This document shows, piece by piece, positions 23,480-34,480 of a DNA stretch of 60,000 nt. The stretch is taken from positions 11,333,837-11,393,836 of the forward strand of contig NC_087080.1 of NCBI RefSeq assembly GCF_026151205.1. The letters are read 5' to 3'. Both the position numbers and the translations under genes were made by a program. The DNA is from Bolinopsis microptera. Lineage: Eukaryota > Ctenophora > Tentaculata > Lobata > Bolinopsidae. How positions within the stretch are numbered: the stretch's first letter is position 1; the number at the start of each line of letters is the position of its first letter. The notes under the pieces were generated by a model. That model ran no database searches. It was given only the letters and a program-made list of their open reading frames with translations, and was not told where the DNA came from.

Positions 23480-23930
23480 TTGTATCTAAAGATTTTTCGC
23501 TGTCTCAGGTTTTCTTAAATTTTGTCTCAGGATTTTTCGCTGTCTCAGGTTTTCTTAAATTTTGTCTCAGGATTTTTCGCTGTCTCGGGATTTCTTAAAT
23601 TTTGTCTCAGGTTTTTTCGCGCGTCTCAGGATTCTTAAATTTTGTCTTAGGTTTTTTCGCTGTCTCGGGATTTCTTAAATTTTGTCTCAGGTTTTTTCGC
23701 TGTCTCGGGATTTCTTAAATTTTGTCTCAGGTTTTTTCGCTGTCTCAGGATTTCTTAAATTTTGTCTTAGGATTTTTCGCTGTCTTGGGTTTCCTTAAAT
23801 TTTGTCTCAGGATTATCTGCTGTCTTAGGTTTCCTTAAATTTTGTCTTAAGACTTTTCGCTGTCTTAGCTTATTTTGACATCTCAGGTTCGCTTAAATTT
23901 TGTCTCAGCTTTTTTTGCAGTCTTAGCTTT
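23480..23930. repeat. 40-bp tandem array, right arm
   Basis: Mirror of the left-arm array. Units read TTCTTAAATTTTGTCTCAGG plus TTTTTTCGCTGTCTCGGGAT. The right array runs slightly further than the left and its terminal units are more diverged (for example TTTGACATCTCAGG at about 23873). Confidence 0.85.
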
Positions 23931-24002
23931 TCTTAATCAGTTTGTCTTAGGAATTTTTGCAAATCCAATCCTAAGATCCGAGGCTGGGGGAGGCCTTTAT
24001 AC

Positions 24003-25936
24003 ACTGTAATAAATGTGACTCATTATGGATGGCATATAAACGGCAGAGAAACTATTCAACCTATTTGTCTAGAATTAATAGGAAGACTAACTTAGCAACA
24101 GAACTGAAAGCCAAGTGTGCCATGAATGATCTAAAGGGTGTATGGAAAACGATAAAGACAGCATCAAATCTGCCTGTTAAAGCTAACAATATCAATAACA
24201 ATCTTGATGCTGAAACCACCAATAAATATTTTGCTGAAATAGGTCCAAAGATCCAAGCAGAAGTGCAGCTGGAAAATGAAAATGAATTTCTATCTTATCT
24301 ACAAAATGAGCAGATTGACAACGAGACCAGCTTGAATAGCTTTACTGAAATAACTGAGTCCAATATCTTAGACTATGTGGCAAGTATCCCTTGTAGCAAA
24401 TCCACTAATGATCATATACCATTGAGAGTGTTTAGACAAATTTTACCTGCATTTATTGCTCCATTAACACATCTTGTAAATTTGAGTTTATCCAGTGGCA
24501 TCATGCCAAACAGCTGCAAGGTTGCAAAAGTCACCCCAATCCATAAGGATGGTGATACTGAGAATCCTAGTAATTATCGACCAATCTCAATTTTACCGAT
24601 TCTTGGAAAGTGCATCGAATTTTGTGTGAACTCCCAACTGACTCAATATCTTGATGAAAAGGGAATACTTTCAGAGCATCAATATGGTTTCCGTAAAGAT
24701 CACTCTACAACTTATCTCATGTTAGATCTGTTTGATCGTATATTTACTGCTAAGAACAGTGCCAAGCATCCTGCAATTATCTTCCTGGACATCAGAAAGG
24801 CATTTGATACTGTTAACCATGATATTCTCATTCAAAAGCTGAAGCATTATGGAATAAAAGATACTGCATTGAGCTGGTTTAGGAGCTTCCTCACAGATAG
24901 ATTACAGCAAACTAGAGTTGGGAGTAGGATAAGCAGTTTACATTCATTGAACTCTGGAGTGCCTCAAGGAAGTATATTAGGACCAATTCTATTCAGCATT
25001 TTTATCAATGACCTGCCTAATGCATGCCTATTTTCTAAACCTTATCTATTTGCTGATGACGGTGCATTATATTTTGACAATATATCTAGAGGAAACTATG
25101 GTAACATCAAACAAGAGTTGAAATTAGTTATCAGATGGCTTCAGGCTAATAAACTATCCCTGAATAATGAAAAAACAAAACTAATGATCCTTGACTCTAA
25201 GCCTAACCTTGATGCCATCCTTGTTGAAATTTGTGATGACCTTACTTTGGTAATCTGTGAAACTAAATCCCATAAGTACCTTGGACTTATAGTTGACAGC
25301 AGATTGACATTTAATGAACATATTGATAACATTAAGAAAAAGATATCCAAAAGAATTGGTGCTATGTATAGATCAAAAAAACTTCTCCCTCTTAAGTTCA
25401 GGAAGATGTTTGCTAATGCACTTATGTTGCCACATTTTGACTACTTAGACACCATCTGGTCAAGAACATATAAAAAACGACTAGGAGAGTTAGATATCAT
25501 GTACAAAAAGGTTGCTAAAATAGCCCTAGATGTAAACATCAGAGAGAGGTCGGTTAATGTATACAAAAATATGGGATGGCTTCCTCTCCATTTGAGACGA
25601 CAGGTTCATCTTAGCTCATATATGTACCGTATAATCAATGAAACATGTCCAAAGCATTTTATCGGGAAATTCTCGTATATTTCTGGTGGATCACGTGAGG
25701 CAGAAAACTGCAATCTTTATACTCCTAAATCAAGATCTCACAAGGAGTTTAACTATCTAGGAACTAAGGCCTGGAACATATTACCAAAGTCCCTTAGAGA
25801 GTGTGACGACGTTAAGAAATTTTCTAAGTTATACAAAGAAACTCTTATGAATATGTTGCTAACTGATGAGAATTACCAAGGGGATAACTCTTACGATAAA
25901 TTCATGATCCCACCCAACACTAGCCAATGTATCTAG
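24003..25936 (+). pseudogene. LINE reverse transcriptase (CR1/Jockey group), second half
   Basis: This is the distal part of the LINE that begins near 18455. RT motifs appear in order: SNYRPISILPILGKCIE, then EHQYGFRKDHST, FLDIRKAFDTVNH (catalytic Asp), SGVPQGSILGPILFSIFIND, LFADDGALYFD (catalytic DD) and KYLGLIVD. After these comes the usual C-terminal region with LPHFDYLDTIW and AWNILPKSLREC. The frame is open for 635 codons from the first Met at 24029, but coding extends back to the palindrome junction at 24003. The RT itself shows no stop, so the LINE was probably young when it was disrupted. It is assigned to the CR1/L2/Jockey group on motif style, and the exact clade is not resolved. 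Confidence 0.88.
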
Positions 25937-26560
25937 GCAGTTATGTTATTTCGGTTAAGTTATCTCAGTACATAAGTGAATCCAATCTATCCCCTGCAAT
26001 CAAAGTATTTCCATGCCTATTAAGCTATTACAGGAAATTAGGAACATCAGTGGAAAGGTGCACTGTCAATCATTATTGCTCCATACCTCCAGTCCTCCTG
26101 TTATGTGCAATTCTCACTGTATGCTCCTCATTTGTATCAATTATATTGATGCTACATTGTTATTGAATATGAAATAATTTTCAACCGTATTAATTTATTA
26201 ACTTATTGTAAATAGCAAGTTTGACAAAGGGATTACGTTTATTTTACCCGGAGTTCGTTTAAGTTTAGTATTGTAAATAGTTAATTTGACGAAGGGAATA
26301 CGTCTATTTTACCCTGAGTTATGTTTTAGTTCAATCTTGACACAATTTTAAAATTATAATTTAATTATTTTATATATATGTATTGTCCATAACTAGGGTG
26401 GCCTGCTAACAGAACCATGATCTGCCTTGATTCATCCTTCAGCACAGAGAAAAGCTCCTTTTTTTATACATTATGATTACAGAGGATCTGATATTTAGAT
26501 ATATATTGCTGTGCTGTAAAAATTGACTTTATTTATTTATTTATTTATTTATTTATAGTA
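25937..26560 (+). other. LINE 3' UTR with tandem dup and (TTTA)n tail
   Basis: The region holds an imperfect tandem duplication of about 65 bp (TTGTAAATAG...TTTGAC(A/G)AAGGGA...TTTTACCC) at about 26207-26325. It ends in a run of TTTA units at 26528-26556. A short simple repeat is a usual LINE 3' terminus. The block TAGGGTGGCCTGCTAACAGAAC near 26394 has a weak counterpart at 30033-30056, within another insertion. Confidence 0.55.
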
Positions 26561-27211
26561 AATTTTTGACCCTTTTTATACTATTCTTATTTATTTTAAA
26601 ACGTATTTCCTAGCAAATATTTTCCAAAGATCGTGTACTTTCTATCAACAATCAAGAAATACATCACCAATTTTCGAATTAAGGTGGCAGGGGGGGGGGG
26701 GGGGGGGGGGGGGGTCTTCATGGAAATTTTCTCAAAATCGACTTTTTAGTTGTTTCTGATAGAGGGGAGTGATATCTATCAGATGCTTTTAATCCAATAG
26801 AAAAATATTGTTCATAGCCGAAATTATCGCCGGTAAAAGGTCAGCGCTTGTATGTAATTGTATTGCGCGAGCGATTTTCAATCGTGCGCCCTGAAAATCG
26901 AGTCTAAAAATCTATCTTCTCCTACATTTTTTGAGCAATCACCCTCAAACTTTCAGGATATGTTTTAAGGATCATTTAGAACAGATTGTCCTGGCAAAAT
27001 TTTGAGATAGGCCTTTAAACATTTTTTATTCGATTTTTAAAATCTTGGACCTGGTTTTTTGACGATTTTTGAGGTCCAAGATTTTAAAAATCGAATAAAA
27101 AATGTTTAAAGGCCTATCTCAAAATTTTGCCTGGACAATCTCTTCTAAATGATCCTTAGAACATATCCTGAAAGTTTGAGGGTGATTGCTCAAAAAATGT
27201 AGGAGAAGATA

Positions 27212-28496
27212 CAGGGTGGCCCATAAGTGACTACCCACACGCAACCTCTTAATAACTCACGTAATTCGTCTCCAAATTGCACCAAAATTTCAGAGATTAT
27301 AGATATGGGTCAAACTTAGATTTCCTGAAAGTTTCGTAAGCCACGCCCAATTACAGTGGGCGTGGCGTGACACTCCCTCCTTTTCACTATTGTCTTCATA
27401 AAATGAGAACGCTTTAAGCTAAGAACTCGAAATTTTTTGCACACATTTGGCTTGATAATTGAAAACTTTTCCCAAAGTTTCAAGTTCATTGGTTAAAATA
27501 TCGCTAAGTTATGACCATTTTAAAATCCATCGGATATGTGATCCGAGCACTCAGTCAGTGATATTTGCACTCAATTAGTGATCTCGTCACCCAATCTGAT
27601 CAAGAGTAAGGCGTTAGCGTGTATTAATGAGGTTCATTAGGCTTTGATTGGATACCGATGATGACTTTGCTAGAAAGGGAAACACAAATTTTTAGGATAA
27701 AAACCAGATCGTGACTTTTCAGGAAAAGCCGTTCTCTCCACCACTTCATCCGGTCTAGTAGAGCCCCAGTGAATTGCATTCTGGGAGTTGACATATCCGT
27801 TTACTTGGCCTTGTTGCTGTACTAGATTTCGTCCTCAAAGTAGGGATCCACATTCTGGAATGTGTTGGCGAAATCTATCCTCGATTGGAAATCACGGTCC
27901 AAAAGTTTGTGTTTCTTTGTGATTCGGTAGGCCCGGTTCGATGATTCAATGGATGGTTCATTTCTTTTTATTGATTGTAAGGAACCTGTGACTAGCAGGG
28001 CTAACAAGCCCTGAAATGGTGACACCACCATAAATTCGTGTGATAGCGTTTTAGGTGCAGTCAGCTGTATAGGCCGGCCCATAAGCAGGCTGCAACCAAT
28101 CAAGCGGTGCATGTGAGCCAAATAGGCCATTAACCAAGTGACGAGATCACTGACTGAGTGCTCGGATCACGTATCCGATCAGTTTTGAAATGGTCATAAC
28201 TTAGCCATATTTTAACCAATGAACTTGAAACTTTGGGAAAGGTTTTCAATTATCAAGCCAAATGTGTGCAAAAAATTTTGAGTTCTTAGCTTAAAGCGTT
28301 CTCATTTTATGAAGACAATAGTGAAAAAGAGGGAGTGTCACGCCACGCCCACTGTAATTGGGCGTGGCTTACAAAACTTTCAGGAAATCTAAGTTTGATC
28401 CATATCTATAATCTCTGAAATTTTGGTGCAATTTGGAGACGAATTACGTGAGTTATTAAGAGGTTGCGTGTGGGTAGTCACTTATGGGCCACCCTG
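27212..28496. mobile_element. Mariner-type (TA) long-TIR element, 1.29 kb
   Basis: The ends are CAGGGTGGCCCATAAGTGAC and its exact inverse, flanked by TA at 27210-27211 and 28497-28498. Each arm is about 360 bp (to about 27592 and from about 28135) with few mismatches. The left arm holds a small extra duplication (GTGATATTTGCACTCAATTA). The TA target and CAGGGTG-type end fit Tc1/mariner conventions. The centre lacks a DDE transposase and carries one open minus-strand frame. It sits exactly inside one arm of the surrounding TTAA hairpin, which proves the order of events. Confidence 0.75.
27822..28130 (-). CDS. Unidentified 102-codon ORF inside the TA element
   Basis: The open frame ends at TAG and has a charged C-terminal half (KKHKLLDRDFQSRIDF, then a short acidic end PYFEDEI) that looks coding in composition. 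There is no transposase motif and no known domain. It could be a remnant of a transposase C-terminus, a captured exon, or chance. No splice partner was found. Confidence 0.25.
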   Translation of the reverse strand: MAYLAHMHRLIGCSLLMGRPIQLTAPKTLSHEFMVVSPFQGLLALLVTGSLQSIKRNEPSIESSNRAYRITKKHKLLDRDFQSRIDFANTFQNVDPYFEDEI

Positions 28497-28639
28497 TAGA
28501 TTTTTAGACTCGATTTTCAGGGCGCGCAATTGGAAATCGCTCGCGCAATACAATTACATACATGCGCTGACCTTTTACCGGCGATAATTTCGGCTAGGAA
28601 CAATATTTTTCTATCGGATTAAAAGCATCTAATAGATAA

Positions 28640-30148
28640 TAATTTTTATATTCTAATTTATATTCTAGATATTTTATTTATTTTTCAACAGACGACAACT
28701 TCCTGTTTTTTCTTCTATTTTAGTTACTCATATCTCTTGTACAGACTGTTTTACAAGGACATTGACAGATGATACTCACATTAGGCATTCATTATTGCAT
28801 CTTAATTATTTCACTTGCATTAGGTTTAGAAATTTATTCTCTGGTTAACAGATTTCAAATGTTTAATCAATTTGTAGTATGACAGTAAGGTATATAAGAA
28901 GTTATTTAATTTTGCTTGGGTTATTATATTGACTATTGAGGTTTAATGATGATATGGAATTTGAATTCTACATAAATTTACACTATGTGGTTGGGGCATT
29001 TTGCATAGTGACTTACTGACTTACTGACTTAAGTCGGCTTCTTGGTCCGAGCAACTACAATTCCTCGCCACACGTCGCGGTCAAGCATAACAGATCTTAT
29101 CTCTTCAACACAGGAAAGGCTGGTGTCCTTCTTTAGCATGTCCAGAAACGTAAGGTGGGGCCTCCCCGGTCTCCTGTGCATGTGTCCATGCTGAGGGTCC
29201 CAGAACAGAAGTTGGTTTGCCAGAAGGTCGTCATGCCTGGCTACATGTCCAGCCAGTCTCATTCTTCTGGAGGCTATCATCGCTGATGGCTTGGGGATGT
29301 TGCCGTATAAATCACTGTTGTTGATGATTTGTGGCCAACGTATGTTCAAGGCCATCCGGAGCATTCTAGTGTAGCATCCATTGATCCGCTTAGTCATGGA
29401 TTGGCTTATCGTCCAAGCTTCAGAGCCGTACAGGAGTACGGGCTCAACCGTTGCTCGAAAGACACAGATCTTTAAGTCCCTGCGCATTCCAGACTTCCAG
29501 GTTGTCTTTAACTGATGACAGGCCCCCCATGCCTTTGCTTTCCTAACATCAAAGTCCTTCTCCGCACTCATTATTCTGCTTCCAAGGTAGACAAAGTCAT
29601 CTACTTGCTCTATCTCCTGCCCACTTGCTGCTTTAATGACGGTAGAGTCAGACTCAGAGAGATTGACTCTGATGTACTTCGTCTTACTCTCGTTGAGGTG
29701 AAGTCCAACGGAGTTAGCAGCCAGCTCCACACTGAGGAGAAGATCTTGCGCTTGCTCTGCGGTGTCTGTTGTCAGTGCAAGATCGTCAGCAAAGTCGACA
29801 TCTGTCATCTTAACTGCTGGGTATATCCTGCTTCTTCTGGGGTTGACAGTGAAGCCCAGATCTTTGCCTCTAAGTGCTGTTGTCATCACATAGTCAATGA
29901 CAATCACGAAGAGGTAGGGCGCCAGTGCATAGTAAATATGGTTACTACTCCTATATATCATATTATTTGATTGGTATTCGATTTCTGATTATTTCTTAGG
30001 AATATGATTATTATATCTCAATTTGGCTTTAGGTAGGGTGCCCCGCTAAAAGAACTGGATTCTTCCAGGAAGCATCCCGTGCACAGACCTTGGTCTACAT
30101 ATATATTAAATTATTAACCATTCATTCTGTATGTGCACGAAAATTTAT
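28640..30148 (+). mobile_element. LINE 3'-UTR-like insertion carrying an RTE copy
   Basis: The hairpin arm breaks at about 28640 and resumes at about 30148. The inserted sequence consists of an AT-rich 3'-UTR-like piece (28640-29005 and 29965-30148) split by the RTE fragment. The piece with TAGGGTGCCCCGCTAAAAGAAC near 30033 weakly resembles the 3' UTR of the 18-26 kb LINE (near 26394). This suggests a truncated LINE tail, in plus orientation, that was hit by the RTE. The boundaries are approximate. Confidence 0.4.
29008..29965 (-). pseudogene. 5'-truncated RTE-type LINE, RT C-terminal half
   Basis: The frame 29961-29029 on the minus strand gives LAPYLFVIVIDYVMTTAL, VDFADDLALT (catalytic DD), GLHLNESKTKYI and DDFVYLGSRI. 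These are followed by LLYGSEAWTIS and RMRLAGHVARHDD, which is the RTE/BovB-style RT C-terminus. It ends KKPT* just before short tandem TGACTTAC units at 29008-29031. That is the simple repeat tail expected at an RTE 3' end. The 5' part, including the endonuclease and the N-terminal RT, is absent. The remaining 300 codons contain no stop, so the insertion is fairly recent. Confidence 0.85.
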
Positions 30149-30221
30149 TTCAATCAATATCAGAAACAACTAAAAAGTCGATTTTGAGAAAATTTCCATG
30201 AAGACCCCCCTGCCCCCTTAA

Positions 30222-30945
30222 CGGGTGATAATTAGAATAGTTTTCAAATACGATGTATTTGACCGTCGACAAGTCAAAACTCGGTGCAAGTCTTGTTAGT
30301 TTAAAAGCCTACAATATTTTGACAGAATTAAGAGTGCCACTTTCTTTTTGTGATATATACAACTAGAAACCCGCTACAGTAGTCAAAAACTTTGTTCGAG
30401 GAAATTTAAAAAATCATTTACGTATGTTAAATTTCTCTAATCTCTTCGTCATTTAGCGCTAAGCTAGCTCTGGCCTCTGCATTGTAGAAAGTATGGATTT
30501 TATTTAACAATGACGAAAGTTGTTTGTTTTCGGATTCCTTAATCGATACTTTTACCACATCAAAATGTTTCAATCACAAACAAAATTATGCATAGTGACA
30601 TCGTGAGCGTAAAATGTAAATGTGAGCTAATCATGACGTATCATAATAATGCATGTAATGGTAACGCAGGTTGTTAATCTGTGGTTGCTAGCATTTCAAT
30701 GTTGCTAGGCGACGACAAATTAAACCTTTGGTAAAATAACGACATTATTTTAACTGTTATTTTACCTCACTTCCGACGATTATTAAAAATATAAAGCCTA
30801 AATCGAAATTCTAAGAATGCTATAGCCTATTCCTATCCTTTTTCTACAACCCTGCTAAAAATGGCGAGGTTTCAACTCCATTTGCGAGCTGGATTTGGCG
30901 TCACGAGAGGGTCATTTTGAGGTAAAGATAAACTACAATTTTCTT
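30222..30945. other. No gene seen
   Basis: Non-coding by inspection, AT-rich, without an obvious repeat end. Confidence 0.35.
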
Positions 30946-30947
30946 CT

Positions 30948-32541
30948 AAACCCACACCTCTTGTATTGGGTATACTTATAGCAGCATTGGCTGCTCGTAA
31001 ACAGCCTCGGCCTGTGGCTGTGCCTCCCTGCGCCTTGTCCTGTGCCTGCAGTTGCAGTGCTTACACGCCAATCCTATGATGCTGTGAATAAAGAGGAGAA
31101 TTATGTTTTAAACCTTAACCCTAACCGTAACCCTAACCCTAAAAATTAACATACCTGTTCGCGAACACATGTCAGGCTACTTGGATACTGCCAAATTTTA
31201 CAATCGGCTTGGGTTGTGACACCACTTGAAATGACTGACTACAGTTCCAGGTAGTATCTCTTCTCCATTTCCTGGAAATTGTGCAATTCATTTATCCTCT
31301 TCATTCTCTTTTTTTGAGCTTTTATACACGTTTACAAGTGAGATTTGTTGTACTCTTTATCATCAGAATCTTTAGCTTTTGATGCCCCTTTATTTAGCAG
31401 TTAGCACATACACTTATTTTACTATCGTCCACCCAGTCGCCATAATTCATCCTTCCGTGTAAACTCTCATTCCCTTTTCTCCCGTCTTTGTCACCAATAT
31501 TTTAGAAGAGTGATACATTGCATTTACTCTCAGCAGTCATATTCTAGATAATATTTTACCGATTATTTTAAAGCATATTGTATCAGTCATAAATTATAGC
31601 TTAATGTATTGATTGTAGTTCATAAGTTCATCATCACTAATTCACTTGAAATATCTGTATTGTTGTCCTATACTGTACTACATAATTAACAATTTCTGTT
31701 CATACACGGATATTGTCATGATCTTAATTCTTGTTTCATCTATACCCACACCTCTTGTAGTGGGACGAGCATTGGTTGCTCGTAAACGGGCTGCATTGGT
31801 TGGGGGACGAGCTGCATTGGTTGCTCAGCCTCCCTGCAGCGCTTCGACACCAATCCTATGATGCTGTGAATAAAGAGGAGAATTATGACTTTGCTAGTAT
31901 TAAAAGAAATTTATGTAAGGTCATATGTTACAGTTATTAAAAAAAGTCAAAATCATTGAACAATTTTGAATATGCAAATTAGATTGAAAATGAAATAGTA
32001 AAAATAAAAATAATACCATTCTAGCTCAGGGTAGAGCACCAACCCGAGCATCACAAGTGGTGCTGCTATCAGAATGAACATTTGTTTTTCATATACTGAT
32101 ATTATCATGATCTGTCATGGATTGTGATTTGAATGAATGAGTGAGTTTATTAAAATGACGCAAAATTGGTAAAATTAATAAATTACCGATATTGGTAAAA
32201 ACCACAAAAAACTATCTCTTAATTTCTTGTTTCATTGAGCCTCTTCCCTATCTAATCTAAACCCACACCTCTTGTGGTGGGACGAGCTGCATTGGTTGCT
32301 CGTAAACAGCCTCCCTGCGCCTGCAGTGCTTACACACCAATCCTATGATGCTGTGAATAAAGAGGAGAATTATGACTTTGCTGGTATTAAAAGAAATTTA
32401 TGTAAGGTCATATGTTACAGTTATTAAAAAAAGTCGAAATCATTGAACAATTTTGAATATGCAAATTAGATTGAAAAAGAAATAGTAAAAATAAAGATAA
32501 TACCATTCTAGCACAGGGTAGAGCACCAACCCGAGCAGCAC
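30948..32541 (+). repeat. Three direct repeats with AATAAA-bearing block
   Basis: The block starting CCCACACCTCTTGT and ending CCAATCCTATGATGCTGTGAATAAAGAGGAG occurs at about 30951-31100, 31745-31885 and 32264-32370. Copies two and three stay alike for about 170 bp more (GACTTTGCT(A/G)GTATTAAAAG through GCACCAACCCGAGCA), so they form a tandem of about 520 bp. The internal length varies between copies because GGACGAGCTGCATTGGTTGC is repeated. An AATAAA in a conserved end suggests a retrotransposed 3' UTR or LTR-like unit. The source is unknown. Confidence 0.6.
31104..31143. repeat. Short interstitial telomere-type repeats
   Basis: Five near-perfect CCCTAA units (one with CCGTAA) in tandem. 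This is an interstitial telomeric motif, not a chromosome end, because repeats and genes continue on both sides. Confidence 0.6.
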
Positions 32542-32559
32542 AACTATTGCACATGATAA

Positions 32560-33655
32560 GATAATAAACATATTAAAAAGTGTGTGGCTTTCGTATATAA
32601 ATGAAATAATTTTTACTTGCTTTTCTAAGGGTGTCTAACCAATTAGCTTAACAATTACGGGAACCAATTGCAATGATCTGGACGTGACGTTAGGAAAATC
32701 TGGTGGGAACAAAGGATAAGTATTTAGCCGCATATTGTGCTTAGAGTTTTGAATCTATGGACCTAATCCTAACTTCATTATACGATCTTTAAGAATGAAA
32801 ACACTAAGGTCAATGATTAAGATAAGGGCTACCAACCTTCTTAAGGAAATAGCGACGTGTGAGAGAGCTCAGCACACAACACCCCAGGCCGTGTAGGGAA
32901 AAGGCAGTGACAGGAAAGGCGATCAGAATTTTGCGCATTCATCTTTTTGTAGTCTTAGGTGTTCCGTGGAAGAGGAGCTCCAGTGGATGAGGCGGTCTGC
33001 AGCATTGTCAAGGGGAGTTACAAACAAACAGGTTATTAACACAAATACCGGTTTTCAAAACTGGTTTAAATTACGGTCCATTAATCGATGAATTAAATTA
33101 CTTGATCAATCCCAATAAATCTTGATAAGTGTAATTTTTATTGACCGGTCGCGGTAGCTGCATCGCACTGCAAACATATCCAATCAGAACTTAATCATAT
33201 AAGTGATCACTAATTTATCTTATGATCAAACCTTATGCCAAAGCGATCATGTAGTATTGTTTTTGCAACATTTAAATGGCTTATCCACAAATCGAATCCA
33301 AATCTTAACAAATCTAATTACAACTAAACGGCATTACTAAGGTTCAACTTTAATTCTGAGATACAACATTCAGTTGTTTACAACACCTTTTGAGCTTACG
33401 CTCCCACACATTAAATGTTGTAGTCTCCCGTCAGATTCTACAGATTGGGATCATTATCTGTTGATTGTAGAACCAATTGAAGCAGTTCAATGCGATATCC
33501 GGTTGAGTAGAGATACTGTTTGAAGGCAGAGCTCACCAAACGCATGGTGGCTGGTATTCATTAGTTACCTTCTACTACCTGCCTACCTAACAGTCCTTCC
33601 ATGGAAACCCCGATCCGGTTCTACCCTTGAATCCACAGATAGAACGGAAAAGTAA
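32560..33655. other. No gene seen
   Basis: No coding or repeat structure was recognised. The stretch ends in an A/G-rich tract (33656-33840) that is partly repeated at 38960-39070. Confidence 0.35.
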
Positions 33656-33822
33656 TGAAAAAAGAGAACAAAAGAAAATAAAAATACAAGAAAAGAAACA
33701 AGAAGGAAATAGAAAAAACAAAAGAAAGGAGTGAAAGAAGAAAACAAAAGAAAACAAAGGAAAAGAAAAGAAACGAATCAGAAAAAGAAAGGTGATTAAA
33801 AAAGTTCTTTAGAAAAAAATAA

Positions 33823-33900
33823 GAAGATATAAATAAATTAATCTTAATCCCGTACTACTAAGTAGTAGTACGGGATTAAGATTAATTTATTTATATCTTC
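33823..33900. repeat. Perfect 78-bp palindrome
   Basis: The arm 33823-33860 (GAAGATATAAATAAATTAAT, then CTTAATCCCGTACTACTA) is followed after 2 bp by its exact inverse at 33863-33900. Thirty-eight paired positions without a mismatch is rare. The left arm joins an A/G-rich tract that recurs near 39 kb, so the palindrome may mark an inverted-duplication breakpoint. Confidence 0.85.
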
Positions 33901-34480
33901 ATAATTGCTAATTCCATTAAAAGATAAAGAACGATGCACTTTAATGATTGGTACCCAACCATAGAGAGGCCGGAAATACAGCATCGGCAGCGCGAGAGAG
34001 ATGGGTCATTTATGATAAATTCGAGATAGGTATCATTTTAAGAGTGCTCAATCTACTTTGGCACATAGTGCTTCTCAAATATGATGATGATGAAAATCTA
34101 AAATAGTTTTTGATGAGCTTCAATTTGCTGAAGGAGCGTTCTCAGATCCAACTGTAGAATGGTGAGAAAAAGCACCAAACCGGTTACAACATAAGGCTAT
34201 AAGGGTAGAGTGTTGCAAGCTGCTTACTTAGGATGATGCTCAACAGCTCATGAGGAAATTTTTCTAGTAGTTGATCAGCAAAGTCGTTTCTAAAATCCTC
34301 TAAAGTCCTCTGGTATCTATTGAATTACTTCTATGTGGTTATTCTCGCACTATTAAGCCCAATTCTATCAACAATTATTAATTGGATAAAAGTTTACCAA
34401 AGGAATACAAAATATTAAATTTAATTAATCACCATTGGCTATTCAAATAATTGTCCTAATTCCTATCTTCTGATAATGGA

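Larger units (their letters stand above)
19436..23996. mobile_element. Giant palindromic (foldback) element, 4.56 kb
   Basis: The ends are AGGCCTCCCCCAGCCTCGG and its exact inverse. The two arms, about 19436-21404 and 22012-23996, are near-identical inverse copies of almost 2 kb each with a spacer of about 600 bp. In order from the outside, each arm contains a 40-bp tandem array, a unique segment with GTAGGACTGTATAATGGGGG, a tRNA-like segment between two copies of a CCCCCAGTTCCATAGCGG module, and an inner unique segment. The spacer carries a further, diverged piece of arm sequence (21480-21800) and a G run at 21897-21912. No protein is encoded. The 5'-AG end and 6-bp TSD resemble Polinton or IS3EU conventions, but nothing else supports that, so the superfamily stays open. 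Confidence 0.85.
26683..30217. mobile_element. TTAA-flanked foldback element with two nested insertions
   Basis: The left end is TTAA|GGTGGCAGGGG with a long G run and GTCTTCATGGAAATTTTCTC. The right end is the inverse followed by TTAA at 30218-30221. TTAA at both ends (26679-26682 and 30218-30221) fits a Kolobok- or piggyBac-type target. Without its insertions this would be a hairpin of roughly 0.75 kb centred at about 27060 (GGACCTGGTTTTTTGACG). The left arm is 26683-27050. The right arm is split into 27065-27211, 28497-28640 and about 30148-30217 by a mariner-type element and a LINE/RTE block. No transposase is present. Confidence 0.7.

Noticed and set aside
19436-23996. Polinton/Maverick element
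   Set aside because: The AG end and 6-bp duplication fit, but there is no polymerase, integrase, ATPase or capsid gene, and almost-complete palindromy is not a Polinton feature.
26691-26714. Long G run as a G-quadruplex regulator
   Set aside because: It lies in the terminal repeat of a transposon and its length is unreliable in assemblies. No gene is nearby.
29515-29970. Plus-strand 151-codon frame
   Set aside because: Antisense shadow of the RTE reverse transcriptase on the minus strand.
31104-31143. Telomere
   Set aside because: Only about five units, flanked on both sides by long ordinary sequence.
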